Assembly: GCF_030122805.1 (NCBI RefSeq) | Contig: NZ_CP126080.1 | Coordinates: forward strand, 3,849,501 to 3,913,500 | Reading direction: 5' to 3' | DNA: 64,000 bases | From: Mesobacillus sp. AQ2 | Lineage (GTDB): Bacteria; Bacillota; Bacilli; Bacillales; Cytobacillaceae | Part shown: positions 45,686 to 53,777 of the stretch, in pieces | How the letters are laid out: each line of letters begins with the position of its first letter | Numbering within the stretch: position 1 is the first letter of the stretch | Notes under the pieces: generated by a model | Databases searched by the model: none | Seen by the model: only the letters and a program-made list of their open reading frames with translations | Told to the model about the DNA's origin: nothing | Translations under genes and position numbers: made by a program

Positions 45686-45707
45686 AAGACGTGCATACAC
45701 ACGTCTT
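45686..45707 (+). terminator. Terminator after the EutH-like fragment
   Basis: AAGACGTG, six bases, CACGTCTT, then GAATTTATTTTT; 18 bases behind the fragment's stop. Confidence 0.65.
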
Positions 45708-45772
45708 GAATTTATTTTTATAACTTACTAGTTTTGTCATCCAGAAGGTCCAACTATGAAAAAACAAGGGTA

Positions 45773-45910
45773 TTTTTGTGTTTTCACCTTTCAGCCAGGC
45801 TGATTTTATCAGAAATGGTCACATCGCTTCAGTGGCTGGAAGTATGCATCATCCTGCTTTCTGCCGTACTAAACGAAGCAGGTACCTGCATTTATCTGGG
45901 AAGAAACTGA
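45773..45910 (+). pseudogene. Possible EamA/DMT transporter C-terminal fragment
   Basis: A plus-strand frame without start contains LILSEMVTSLQWLEV then CIILLSAVLNEAGT and a stop. The pattern L.L.E..T.LQWL..ALI..GV.L is that of the last helix pair of EamA-type transporters. The match is short and could be chance. Confidence 0.3.
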
Positions 45911-45992
45911 CTTATTAAGAGGATTAAAGACAACACTAAGCGAGAAAAAAAGCTTTTTGCCACTCCCCCTTGTAGTCAGGTCCAGTCTATGT

Positions 45993-46430
45993 TCAATTTC
46001 CAGAAAAGTATATTCTTTTGACTGATAAAGAAACTGTACCATTGGGAACAACCAAAGAAATCTCATCTCCCACATTTTTTAACAAAAGCTGCCTTCCAAC
46101 CGGTGATAAAAATGAAATACAGTTAGCATCCGGGTCTGAATGATCGGGCAGGCTTATAAAGTAGTCTTCCGTTTCCTTTTCATCTTGAAACAGGACAGTT
46201 ACTTTTGTGCCAATAAACACTTTTGACAAAGGACCATTCCAGTCTTCATCTTTTATAAAGCTTTCCAATTCACTAATATAGAGACTTAGAAAATTCTTGA
46301 CTCTTTCCTGTATTGGGGTTGAATACAGGTACATGTTATTTAATTCATTATAGTTCTCTTCAATAAAGACGAGCTGCTTTAGAAACGTTTCCCTTATAGA
46401 ATCAATGTGTGCTATCTGGCTAAGGCTCAT
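45993..46430 (-). CDS. GreA/GreB C-terminal-domain protein
   Basis: 145 residues. The C-terminal 75 residues (VFIGTKVTVLFQDEKE, then NCISFLSPVGRQLLLKNVGDE and VVPNG) fit the FKBP-like C-terminal domain of GreA/GreB. The N-terminal part is helical but does not show the basic-acidic tip of a true transcript cleavage factor, so it may modulate RNA polymerase in another way. GGAGGCG lies before the ATG. Not in an operon. Confidence 0.7.
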   Translation of the reverse strand: MSLSQIAHIDSIRETFLKQLVFIEENYNELNNMYLYSTPIQERVKNFLSLYISELESFIKDEDWNGPLSKVFIGTKVTVLFQDEKETEDYFISLPDHSDPDANCISFLSPVGRQLLLKNVGDEISLVVPNGTVSLSVKRIYFSGN

Positions 46431-46518
46431 AGTAGTTCGCCTCCTTGCTGCAACTAAACACCTTGCAAAACTTCATTTCCACTTTCATATCCCATTCCTC
46501 CTAAAAAAATATATAAAT

Positions 46519-46557
46519 ATATGGCAGACCCCATAATTTTTGAAGGATCTGCCATAT
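46519..46557. terminator. Hairpin upstream of the GreA-like gene
   Basis: ATATGGCAGA and TCTGCCATAT, a 10-bp perfect stem with a 19-base loop, in the 355-base gap behind the sucrose operon. Confidence 0.5.
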
Positions 46558-46607
46558 GCCACGACCATATCATATTCATTCCGATAAAGCCAGAATTATA
46601 GAGTCAC

Positions 46608-46785
46608 ATTTTCTTTTCAGAGTCAAAGCGATTCATACTCTTAATTACACTTTCAAGTATCTTCTTTTCAGCTTCAACAAACTGATGATTGATTTAAAAT
46701 CACCATAATTATTGTTTAAGAAACCTTCTGCTGTCTGATAAAATCGACTTCTCGGAATGAATACAGTTTCGTCATCACCCAACGC
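46608..46785 (-). pseudogene. Unrecognised frameshifted fragment behind scrB
   Basis: Directly after the scrB stop one frame reads DDETVFIPRSRFYQTAEGFL, continues through NNNYGDFKSII and then goes out of register; the adjoining frame gives FVEAEKKILESVIKSMNRF followed by a stop. The two parts look like one protein end broken by a frameshift. No start codon; family not recognised. Confidence 0.3.
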
Positions 46786-48276
46786 TTAAATCGAAATTCC
46801 TTGAGCCAGCTCATATTTGCTATAACTGCAGCTTATGTTACCATCGCTGAACATCCTGATTCCCTTTGACTCTGCTTTGGGGAATACACGTGCAGTAAAT
46901 ACCACTTCCCCATCATTGATAAAAATCTCTGCGATGCTGTGGTCAACAAAAACCTGGACCTTCACATTGTCCCCTAATGCAAGTTCAGCGCTTCTTACAT
47001 AACCGTATTCTCCGCCAAACGCAGCTTCGAAATTCTCACGATTCAAGCTCACTATCTGCTGCTCACGGTCAAACTCCAGTACAAGCCCTTCCGTTTCAGA
47101 AACAAACAATTCAAGCCCGAATTTGTTGCTTTGGATGCTATTAAAATTAAGATCAAGTTCATACTGGTCTGATGGGTTTCCGATTTCCCCGCCAGTTTCC
47201 GAGATCGTCATTTCACCGGAGTTTGATGTTTGTCTAAGCAGCTTTAAATCCTGTGCAGGCTTTTGAACCAACTTTCCATTAACAATTCCCAGTTCTCGCG
47301 GAACGGATAGGCAATGCGCCCATGACTCCCTGTCAGAAGGATATTCCACTTCCCCCATTCCAGCCCATGAAAACAGCAGCCGCTCCTTGTTTTTACCCAC
47401 AAAGGTCTGAGGTGCATAAAAATCAAATCCTTTTTCCAGCTCTTGGTAGCACTCTACTTGATAAGTAAGGTTTTCGATATCCAGTTTGCCCAGCAGATAG
47501 ATGACATTATAGAGATTGTGATAATCATGACCTTCCTCTTTCAAGCCCTGGGGTGAAAAAATCATCACATCCTGTCCATCCAATTCAAAAAAGTCCGGAC
47601 ATTCGAGCATATAGACGGAATCAGGAAATTCCAGATCAATCTTTAATTCGCCTCTAAAGGACCAGTCAATCGCATTGGCAGAATCATAGACAATAATGGC
47701 TCCTGTTAAATCCGTTCTTTGTGCACCAAGGAGCATGTAGTAGCGGCCATTCCTTTCAAAAACTTTGGGATCGCGGACATGACCGGTATATCCTTCCGGC
47801 ACACCTTCAATAATTGGGTTGTTTGCGTATTTCGTAATCGTACCAGCCTTATCCATGATGGCCAGACACTGATTAGCCGATCTTTCCACTGCGCTATATT
47901 TAATATTCCCCGTATAGTACATGTAGAGCTTTCCATCTACTTCTAGAGAAGCACCGGAATAGGCTCCGTGCGATTCATAATCCTTTACAGGGACAATGGC
48001 AACTGGCAGACGCTCCCAGTTGACCAAATCCGTTGATTTCACATGCCCCCAGTGCTTCATCCCATGAATCGCATCAAACGGAAACCATTGAAAAAAGACA
48101 TGGTATTCGCCGTTGAAATAGGCAAGTCCGTTCGGATCATTAATCAGGCCATATTGAGGATGAATATGATAAGCAGGCTTCCATCTGGAATTAGCTGATA
48201 TTGCTTTAAGCCCTTCTAATTCATTTTCTTTAGCTTCAAAAATCGTTCGATATTTTAATTCAGTATGTCTTGCCAT
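46786..48276 (-). CDS. scrB: Sucrose-6-phosphate hydrolase (GH32)
   Basis: 496-residue intracellular beta-fructofuranosidase that splits sucrose 6-phosphate into glucose 6-phosphate and fructose. GH32 motifs: HPQYGLINDPNG with the nucleophile Asp, RDPKVF with the transition-state Asp, and ECPDFF with the acid/base Glu; C-terminal beta-sandwich from about 350. No signal peptide. Lies 92 bases behind the PTS gene in the same operon, GGAGGGAA before the ATG. Confidence 0.95.
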   Translation of the reverse strand: MARHTELKYRTIFEAKENELEGLKAISANSRWKPAYHIHPQYGLINDPNGLAYFNGEYHVFFQWFPFDAIHGMKHWGHVKSTDLVNWERLPVAIVPVKDYESHGAYSGASLEVDGKLYMYYTGNIKYSAVERSANQCLAIMDKAGTITKYANNPIIEGVPEGYTGHVRDPKVFERNGRYYMLLGAQRTDLTGAIIVYDSANAIDWSFRGELKIDLEFPDSVYMLECPDFFELDGQDVMIFSPQGLKEEGHDYHNLYNVIYLLGKLDIENLTYQVECYQELEKGFDFYAPQTFVGKNKERLLFSWAGMGEVEYPSDRESWAHCLSVPRELGIVNGKLVQKPAQDLKLLRQTSNSGEMTISETGGEIGNPSDQYELDLNFNSIQSNKFGLELFVSETEGLVLEFDREQQIVSLNRENFEAAFGGEYGYVRSAELALGDNVKVQVFVDHSIAEIFINDGEVVFTARVFPKAESKGIRMFSDGNISCSYSKYELAQGISI

Positions 48277-48368
48277 GTTGTTCCCTCCTGCTGAAATAGC
48301 GATGAGAGGAATCGCTTCCTCTCACCTGGAACTATTATTGAGTTGGCCTTTTACCCTTTAGTAACTAG

Positions 48369-49769
48369 TTACTGGTTCTCCTTTAACTGCTTATCGGAAA
48401 AACCAAACATCCAAGTTAAAACAAAAGCTATGGCAATTGCGATGATATTAACAAATAAATACAGTAAAATTTGTCCATTCAAATAGAGCAAGGTACCTGG
48501 AATAACTGTAATCGCCATCCCCGTTGCTTTTAAGCCAAAGATGGAAGCGAGAAAGCCGCCAACACCACCGCCAATAAGGCCCATCAGGAACGGTTTTCCA
48601 TACCGGAGATTCACACCGAAAATCGCTGGTTCAGTTATACCCAGAAAAGCGGATAAGGAGGATGGCAGAGCCAACGCTCTCAACTTTTTGGATTTAGTCT
48701 TTAAACCTACTGCCAATGTAGCGCCACCCTGGGCAGCAACGGCAGCGGTAACAATTGCGTTGTATGGATTATTGCCCAATTTTTCAAGCAGAGATATTTC
48801 CAGCATATTGAAAACATGATGAACACCTGTTACAACGATGATTTGGTTCAAGAACCCAATCAGGAATCCGCTGATGCCAAATGGCCACTCCAAAACGGTA
48901 ACTGTTGCATCCAAAATCCAGTTTTCAACTGTATGGAAGACAGGGCCTATCACAAATAATGCCAGGCTAATCATAATTAATAAAGTTAAAAATGGCGTAA
49001 CAATCAAATCAAAGGCATCAGGAACACGTTTGCGAATCATCTGCTCGAGCTTGGCACCAACAATACCGGCAATAAAAGCTGGCAATACAGATCCTTGATA
49101 ACCTACCACTGGAATAAACCCAAGAAACATGATTGGGTCTGCGCTCCCGCCTGCTACGTTCCAGGCATTTGGCAACGACGGACTAACAAGCATGAGCCCC
49201 AGGACCAAACCAATAATCGGTGATCCGCCGAAGACCCTGAAAGTAGACCAGGCAACAAGTGCAGGCAAAAAGATAAAAGCAGTATCAGTCAAAACTTGAG
49301 TAAATAATAGAAAGTTTTGTGATATATCATCTGGTGTCAAACCAAATAAAGCCAGGATTTGTTCCTGCATAACAAGACCGCGCAGACCCATGAATAATCC
49401 AGTTGCGACAAGAGCAGGAATGATGGGCACAAAAACATCCCCGAAAGACCGGATCGCTCTCTGGAAAACTGTCCCGCTTTGAGCTGCCTCTTTGGCTTGC
49501 TCAGATTTTGTGGAACTGCCAATCCCCAGACCTATTACTTCTTCATAAATTTTATTGACCGTACCCGTTCCAAGGATTACCTGATACTGACCAGAGTTAA
49601 AAAAGGCACCTTTTACCTTCTCAATTTCTTCTACTCTCTTTTGGTCTATTTTTTCTTTGTCCTTTACCATGATCCTTAGCCTGGTAGCACAATGGGCAGC
49701 TGATAAAATATTTTCTTGTCCGCCTGCTGCATCAATAATTTCTTTTGCAATTTGACGATTGTCAGCCAT
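48369..49769 (-). CDS. scrA: PTS sucrose transporter subunit IIBC
   Basis: 466 residues: EIIB domain (1-85) with phosphorylated Cys27 in AAHCATRLR, then the membrane EIIC domain (about 105-460) with GITEPAIFG in the substrate region. No EIIA domain; as in other sucrose systems a glucose-type EIIA from elsewhere must supply phosphate. Imports sucrose as sucrose 6-phosphate for ScrB. The ATG at 49769 follows GGAGTG by 9 bases; the start at 49811 is rejected. Confidence 0.93.
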   Translation of the reverse strand: MADNRQIAKEIIDAAGGQENILSAAHCATRLRIMVKDKEKIDQKRVEEIEKVKGAFFNSGQYQVILGTGTVNKIYEEVIGLGIGSSTKSEQAKEAAQSGTVFQRAIRSFGDVFVPIIPALVATGLFMGLRGLVMQEQILALFGLTPDDISQNFLLFTQVLTDTAFIFLPALVAWSTFRVFGGSPIIGLVLGLMLVSPSLPNAWNVAGGSADPIMFLGFIPVVGYQGSVLPAFIAGIVGAKLEQMIRKRVPDAFDLIVTPFLTLLIMISLALFVIGPVFHTVENWILDATVTVLEWPFGISGFLIGFLNQIIVVTGVHHVFNMLEISLLEKLGNNPYNAIVTAAVAAQGGATLAVGLKTKSKKLRALALPSSLSAFLGITEPAIFGVNLRYGKPFLMGLIGGGVGGFLASIFGLKATGMAITVIPGTLLYLNGQILLYLFVNIIAIAIAFVLTWMFGFSDKQLKENQ

Positions 49770-49823
49770 TAGTAAACACTCCTTTTTTAAAAAATTTCTT
49801 AATGAAACCAATCACCTGCGAAC

Positions 49824-49839
49824 ATGAAATCGATTTCAT
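49824..49839. promoter_or_regulatory. LacI-type operator 1 (scr)
   Basis: ATGAAATCGATTTCAT, a 16-base perfect palindrome of LacI/GalR type with a central CG, 55 bases before scrA. Confidence 0.85.
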
Positions 49840-49890
49840 ATAAACCCAAAAAAAATGTACTTCCATAAAATAAATTAAAAATTAAAATAA

Positions 49891-49906
49891 ATGGAATCGA
49901 TTTCAT
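49891..49906. promoter_or_regulatory. LacI-type operator 2 (scr)
   Basis: ATGGAATCGATTTCAT, one base from operator 1. The centre-to-centre distance of 67 bases would allow looping between sites. Confidence 0.8.
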
Positions 49907-49928
49907 ATTTCTGTAAAAATAAATCCTA

Positions 49929-49960
49929 AAAACATTCATTGATTTATTACATCAATGTTT
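49929..49960 (-). terminator. Terminator or attenuator between the LacI gene and scrA
   Basis: On the minus strand AAACATTGATG...AATGAATGTTT followed by TTTAGG. It lies after the regulator gene and before operators 2 and 1, so it should stop read-through from the regulator into scrA. Confidence 0.5.
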
Positions 49961-49976
49961 ATCCTTAGGCTGTAAT

Positions 49977-50003
49977 ATGAAATCGATTACACAACGATTA
50001 TAT
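49977..50003 (-). promoter_or_regulatory. Operator 3 with a TATAAT box on the regulator's stop codon
   Basis: ATGAAATCGATTACAC (49977-49992) is a third, less symmetric operator. On the minus strand TATAAT directly precedes it and contains the TAA stop of the LacI-type gene, so a promoter seems embedded in the end of that gene with the operator over the transcription start. The -35 box is not clear. Confidence 0.5.
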
Positions 50004-50993
50004 ACTATCTCTAACTATTAGTCTATAACCTAAAATCATCTTCTTATCATTCTTTTCATTCTTTACAATTTGATCCAGGAGCATGAAAGCCGCTTCTTCG
50101 CCCGCCCTCTGATTTTCATATTCAATTGTGGTTAATGCCGGCTGGACATATTGAGAAATATCAGCAGCACCCATACCTGAAACAGCTATTTGATTGGGAA
50201 TCTTATAACCAGCTTCTTTCAAATACTGCATGGCTCCAATAGCAATTCTGTCCGTTACTGCGAATACAGCATCTGGGTAGTCATCTTTTTCAGATTGCTC
50301 CATTATTTCTTTCATCGCTTCGTAACCAGATAATATATCGAAATTTGTCTCTTTGACCCATCCCTCTCTGACTGTAAGGTTATGTTCTTTCATTGAATCC
50401 AGGAATCCTTTTTTGCGCCTTATTCCCACTGCACGGTCTGATTCATCTACACCAATGAAAGCGATGTATTTATAGCCTTTTTCGATAATCGCTTTCGCCA
50501 TTGTTTTCGAGGCTTCATAATCATCATAGGTAACACTGCATACACCTGGAATATCTTGTCCAATAGCCACAAAGGGTATTTGAAGCTGCTCGATCTCTGC
50601 CATTAGTTCCTTATTTATATTGGTAGCAATTAAAACAATCCCATCAACCTGTCTGCTTTTTAACAATCGGATATATTCGATTTCCTTTTCAGGATTAAGG
50701 TTAGTTGTAGTCAGCAGGATTTGATAACCGTGCTCGCTAAATACATCATTCATACCGTCTACTACACGACTTGATGTTTCGGTACTGATTTTCGGAAGGA
50801 TAACACCAATAACTTTTGTTTGTTTGGTTCGAAGTGATTTTGCATGTTGGCTGGGCACATACCCTGTTTTTTTAATTACCTCCAGCACTCGCTTTTTAGC
50901 TGCTGCACTTACATAACCCGATTCATTTAAAACTCTCGAGACTGTTGCTCTTGAAACATTTGCCATCTCTGCAATTTCCTTAATGGTCAACAT
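49998..50993 (-). CDS. scrR: LacI-family repressor of the sucrose operon
   Basis: 331 residues: N-terminal helix-turn-helix (TIKEIAEMANVSRATVSRVLNES) with the hinge HAKSLRTKQT, then a periplasmic-binding-protein-like sensor domain to the end. It lies just upstream of scrAB on the same strand and three matching operators follow its end, so it is almost surely the local repressor, sensing a sucrose-derived sugar. The ATG at 50993 (GGGAGA upstream) is used rather than the TTG one codon earlier. Confidence 0.9.
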   Translation of the reverse strand: MLTIKEIAEMANVSRATVSRVLNESGYVSAAAKKRVLEVIKKTGYVPSQHAKSLRTKQTKVIGVILPKISTETSSRVVDGMNDVFSEHGYQILLTTTNLNPEKEIEYIRLLKSRQVDGIVLIATNINKELMAEIEQLQIPFVAIGQDIPGVCSVTYDDYEASKTMAKAIIEKGYKYIAFIGVDESDRAVGIRRKKGFLDSMKEHNLTVREGWVKETNFDILSGYEAMKEIMEQSEKDDYPDAVFAVTDRIAIGAMQYLKEAGYKIPNQIAVSGMGAADISQYVQPALTTIEYENQRAGEEAAFMLLDQIVKNEKNDKKMILGYRLIVRDSI

Positions 50994-51074
50994 CAAAACA
51001 TCTCCCTAACTTGCTATCAGAACCATAATACCAATGGATTGCATGATTCACAATGCCTCATATACATTTATAGA

Positions 51075-51776
51075 TCAATTAACTTCCTGAAGCTCATTTA
51101 CCGTGACGAATTTATACCCTTCTACTGTTAAATCCTTCAAAATTCCTTCGATGGTCTTAAGCTCATCTCCAGATTGATCGTACATCGGATGCAATAAAAT
51201 AATGGAACCAGGCTTTACATTATCTATCACGTATTCTATTTTATCAGCAGATGTATGATAGAAGGAATCTGGTTCAAGATTCCAGGTGATGGTGTCAATA
51301 TTTTGCTGATGCAAGTAATAGGGCAGTCCTATTAGTTTTTTCCCGTTAGGAGGCCGAAAGTCAATCTCCCCTTTATACCCTGCTGCTTCAATTAATTCAT
51401 TTGTTCGGGTAATTTCCTTTTTGATAAAAGTCGGGGATTTCAACACCATCCTGTTATGGGAGTATGTGTGATTCCCAATTTGATGACCTGCCCTGGCTAT
51501 CATTTCTGCTGCATCTGGATTTTTTTCGATTTCGTTTCCAATCAGGAAGAATGTTGCTTTAGCATCGTACTTCTTTAGTATTTGCAAAATTTCTGGCACT
51601 TGTTGTGTTGGACCATCATCAAAGGTTAATGCGACTACTTTTTCTTTGGTTTCCACCTGGGATGTTAGACCGCCAAACAGTTGAAAAGTCCTGGAATTCA
51701 TTAATTTATATGTCCCAAGCAAAAAAAGGAATACGATCGTAATTATAATTCCAAGATAGACAATTCTCTTTTTCAT
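51075..51776 (-). CDS. Membrane-anchored polysaccharide deacetylase
   Basis: 233 residues: N-terminal signal anchor (about 5-25), then a NodB domain: TFDDGP with the catalytic and metal Asp, HTYSHNRM with the metal histidines, RPPNGK, and ILLHPMYD with the last His. All metal ligands are present. Removes N- or O-acetyl groups from a cell-wall or extracellular polymer. Single gene between the scr and marR units. Confidence 0.9.
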   Translation of the reverse strand: MKKRIVYLGIIITIVFLFLLGTYKLMNSRTFQLFGGLTSQVETKEKVVALTFDDGPTQQVPEILQILKKYDAKATFFLIGNEIEKNPDAAEMIARAGHQIGNHTYSHNRMVLKSPTFIKKEITRTNELIEAAGYKGEIDFRPPNGKKLIGLPYYLHQQNIDTITWNLEPDSFYHTSADKIEYVIDNVKPGSIILLHPMYDQSGDELKTIEGILKDLTVEGYKFVTVNELQEVN

Positions 51777-51813
51777 AAGTTACCTCTTATTTCTCCCGTC
51801 ATTCAGTTATGTA

Positions 51814-52206
51814 TCAAAGCTTCTCCTTAAACAATCCGATTCGTTTGATCTCTTCCAGATGGATTTCAGACAGACCCTCAAGGATCTCCATCCCTTTAGC
51901 GGTTACATCTACAAAGACACTCCTGCCGTCTTCCGGGTTTTTCCTGCGAGAGACCAGTCCTGACTTTTCGCAGCGATCGATCAGGCCGACGCATGAATGA
52001 TGGGTGATTTGCAATCGTTCTGCCAGCTCGCTCGGTGTAGCATACTCCCTTTCCGGATATCCTTTTATGGCTAGCATCAGTTGGTGCTGCTGGGCGGTTA
52101 TGCCCATATTTTCAGCTGCTGTTTCACTGAACTTCTGGAACTTCCTCAATTGGTACCGAAACTCAGCAAGGTACTCATATACGTCTTTACTAAGCAAAAA
52201 TTCCAC
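51814..52206 (-). CDS. MarR-family transcriptional regulator
   Basis: 130-residue winged-helix regulator: ITAQQHQLMLAIKGYP, the recognition region TPSELAERLQITHHSCVGLIDRCEKSGLV and the wing RRKNPEDGRSVFVDVT. Divergent from a 35-residue membrane peptide gene; two similar palindromes lie between them, consistent with autoregulation and control of the peptide. Ligand unknown. Confidence 0.9.
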   Translation of the reverse strand: MEFLLSKDVYEYLAEFRYQLRKFQKFSETAAENMGITAQQHQLMLAIKGYPEREYATPSELAERLQITHHSCVGLIDRCEKSGLVSRRKNPEDGRSVFVDVTAKGMEILEGLSEIHLEEIKRIGLFKEKL

Positions 52207-52227
52207 CTTACTTTCTTATTGATAAAT

Positions 52228-52244
52228 ATATCTTAACACGATAT
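52228..52244. promoter_or_regulatory. Putative MarR operator 1
   Basis: ATATCTTAACACGATAT, an imperfect copy of the palindrome at 52257-52277, next to the marR start. Confidence 0.65.
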
Positions 52245-52256
52245 AATTAAAATACA

Positions 52257-52277
52257 AAATATCGTAATACGATATTT
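52257..52277. promoter_or_regulatory. Putative MarR operator 2, perfect palindrome
   Basis: A 21-base perfect palindrome with arms AAATATCGTA and TACGATATTT around a single A, just before the micropeptide gene. It shares ATATCNTAANACGATAT with the site at 52228. Confidence 0.75.
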
Positions 52278-52302
52278 ACATCTAAATAAAGGGGTGCTTT
52301 TT

Positions 52303-52410
52303 ATGGATTTTTTACAATATCTTTCTCCAAACTCTATTTCCGGAGTCATTATTTTTCTAGCTGGCAGTTTATTGACCATTTATTTGAACTTAAAAGTTTA
52401 TAAGCTTTAA
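52303..52410 (+). CDS. 35-residue single-helix membrane peptide under MarR control
   Basis: ATG at 52303 with GGGGTG 8 bases upstream. The peptide begins MDFLQYLSPNSISG, continues as one hydrophobic helix (residues 15-29) and ends NLKVYKL with two lysines. Divergent from marR and downstream of both palindromes, so probably induced when the MarR protein binds its ligand. The stop overlaps the end of the convergent Dph6-like gene by 4 bases. Too short for usual gene finding; coding is supported by start, ribosome binding site and amphipathic layout. Confidence 0.6.
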   Translation: MDFLQYLSPNSISGVIIFLAGSLLTIYLNLKVYKL

Positions 52411-53087
52411 TATGGGATTAAATCTATGAACAAGAATCGATCTTTTTTAGTGAAATAATCCTTTGTCACTTTTTTCTCGCCTAATCCATAGTTGATAGGA
52501 AATTCAAAGTTTGGACCATCAAATACAAATGAATGGAATTCTCCATTCTCTCCGCAAATATCATGTTCTTTCGGGTATTCCATGATGAATTTTCGATCAT
52601 ATACTTTGCCTGCGCAGGACGGATCCAGCCTTTCTAAATCAACACATGTTAAAACCGTTTTGAAACCAAGATCAACAAAATCATGGCTTACTTCCTCTAC
52701 CGGTATACCCCAGAGCGGAAAAACAGGGGTTATTCCCGATTCAGAGAATAATTCCTCCCGATACTCTCGTACATCCTGAAGATGTATATCGCCAAAGGCA
52801 ATATGGGTAACGCCGTCTTTTCTCATCCCTGCTATCGCTTTACCCATTATTTCTTGATACTTTTCATCCGGACAATCCTGCGGAAGCCAGACCTCTCTTA
52901 ATGGAATTCCCAATGACTCAGATTGAAGCTTCAACAGCTCATAGCGAACCCCATGAATCGATACCCGGCCGAATCCTTCTGTCAGGGTCACGAGCAATGA
53001 ATCAACCTCAAAAACAGGGTTATTTTGTATTTTGTATAATGCCAGCATGGAGTCCTTCCCGCCACTGAATGAGATTGCTATTTTCAT
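52407..53087 (-). CDS. Dph6-like ATP pyrophosphatase (diphthine-ammonia ligase family)
   Basis: 226-residue PP-loop ATPase: SFSGGKDSMLALY near the start binds ATP, and the C-terminal CGENGEFHSFVFDGP is the signature of the DUF71/Dph6 family. Eukaryotic and archaeal members amidate diphthine, which bacteria lack, so the bacterial substrate must differ and is unknown. Single gene. Confidence 0.85.
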   Translation of the reverse strand: MKIAISFSGGKDSMLALYKIQNNPVFEVDSLLVTLTEGFGRVSIHGVRYELLKLQSESLGIPLREVWLPQDCPDEKYQEIMGKAIAGMRKDGVTHIAFGDIHLQDVREYREELFSESGITPVFPLWGIPVEEVSHDFVDLGFKTVLTCVDLERLDPSCAGKVYDRKFIMEYPKEHDICGENGEFHSFVFDGPNFEFPINYGLGEKKVTKDYFTKKDRFLFIDLIPY

Positions 53088-53213
53088 TTTAGTCCTCCTC
53101 TACACTGATTCGCCTTTTTGGCTGTTTGTATATCAAGTATTTCTAACAAACTACCTTTAACTTATTATACTTTATAGCATCGTGCTGTGAAATCTGCACA
53201 GTGGATCAATTCC

Positions 53214-53777
53214 TTATTCATATAATGAAGGGTCCACTAATACCGTATACGCCAGGTAAATTACCATACAGATCGCCATTGTGATAAATCCCCACCCGAG
53301 GATCATCTGGTCAACTACTAAGTAATTATTGCATAGCTGGTCGTTTGCTTGAATATATAACCAGCCCATTCCCAGAAAAACCACTGTGAAAAATCCAATC
53401 GTAAAATTTTTTCGATTCTTTTTGAGTTTTTTCCAGGAGTCTCTTAGAGGCACTCCCGCGAGGAAAGGCAAACTGAAGAATTTGAAAAATTCCACACTAT
53501 TTGCAGTCAAGGCTTCATCCATTGTGCGCGGCAGCATCCAATTACCCATGATGATGATAAAAAGAAGGATTCCTGGGATGCCCTCTTGATTATATTTGGA
53601 AAAGAAATGAGGAAAGCGCTGCTGGAAAAACTGTCCCATGAAAAAACCGGCAATCACCAGCATCGGCATCTGCATATGCATGTGGATGATCATGACGGAT
53701 TCCATTAAGTTTGCAACAGGAGGAAGCATTAAACCGATTAAAAGGGCAAGCCCGAACAAAAACTGATTCATCGTCAT
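53214..53777 (-). CDS. Unknown Met/His-rich membrane protein of the heme-copper cluster
   Basis: 187 residues, five or six membrane helices. The second helix starts with a striking MIIHMHMQMPM run whose side chains could bind copper or heme. It overlaps the SCO gene by 4 bases and follows it, in line with subunits I, II and IIa further upstream, so a role in assembly or as an accessory subunit of the terminal enzyme is likely. I do not recognise a family with a known activity. Confidence 0.7.
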   Translation of the reverse strand: MTMNQFLFGLALLIGLMLPPVANLMESVMIIHMHMQMPMLVIAGFFMGQFFQQRFPHFFSKYNQEGIPGILLFIIIMGNWMLPRTMDEALTANSVEFFKFFSLPFLAGVPLRDSWKKLKKNRKNFTIGFFTVVFLGMGWLYIQANDQLCNNYLVVDQMILGWGFITMAICMVIYLAYTVLVDPSLYE

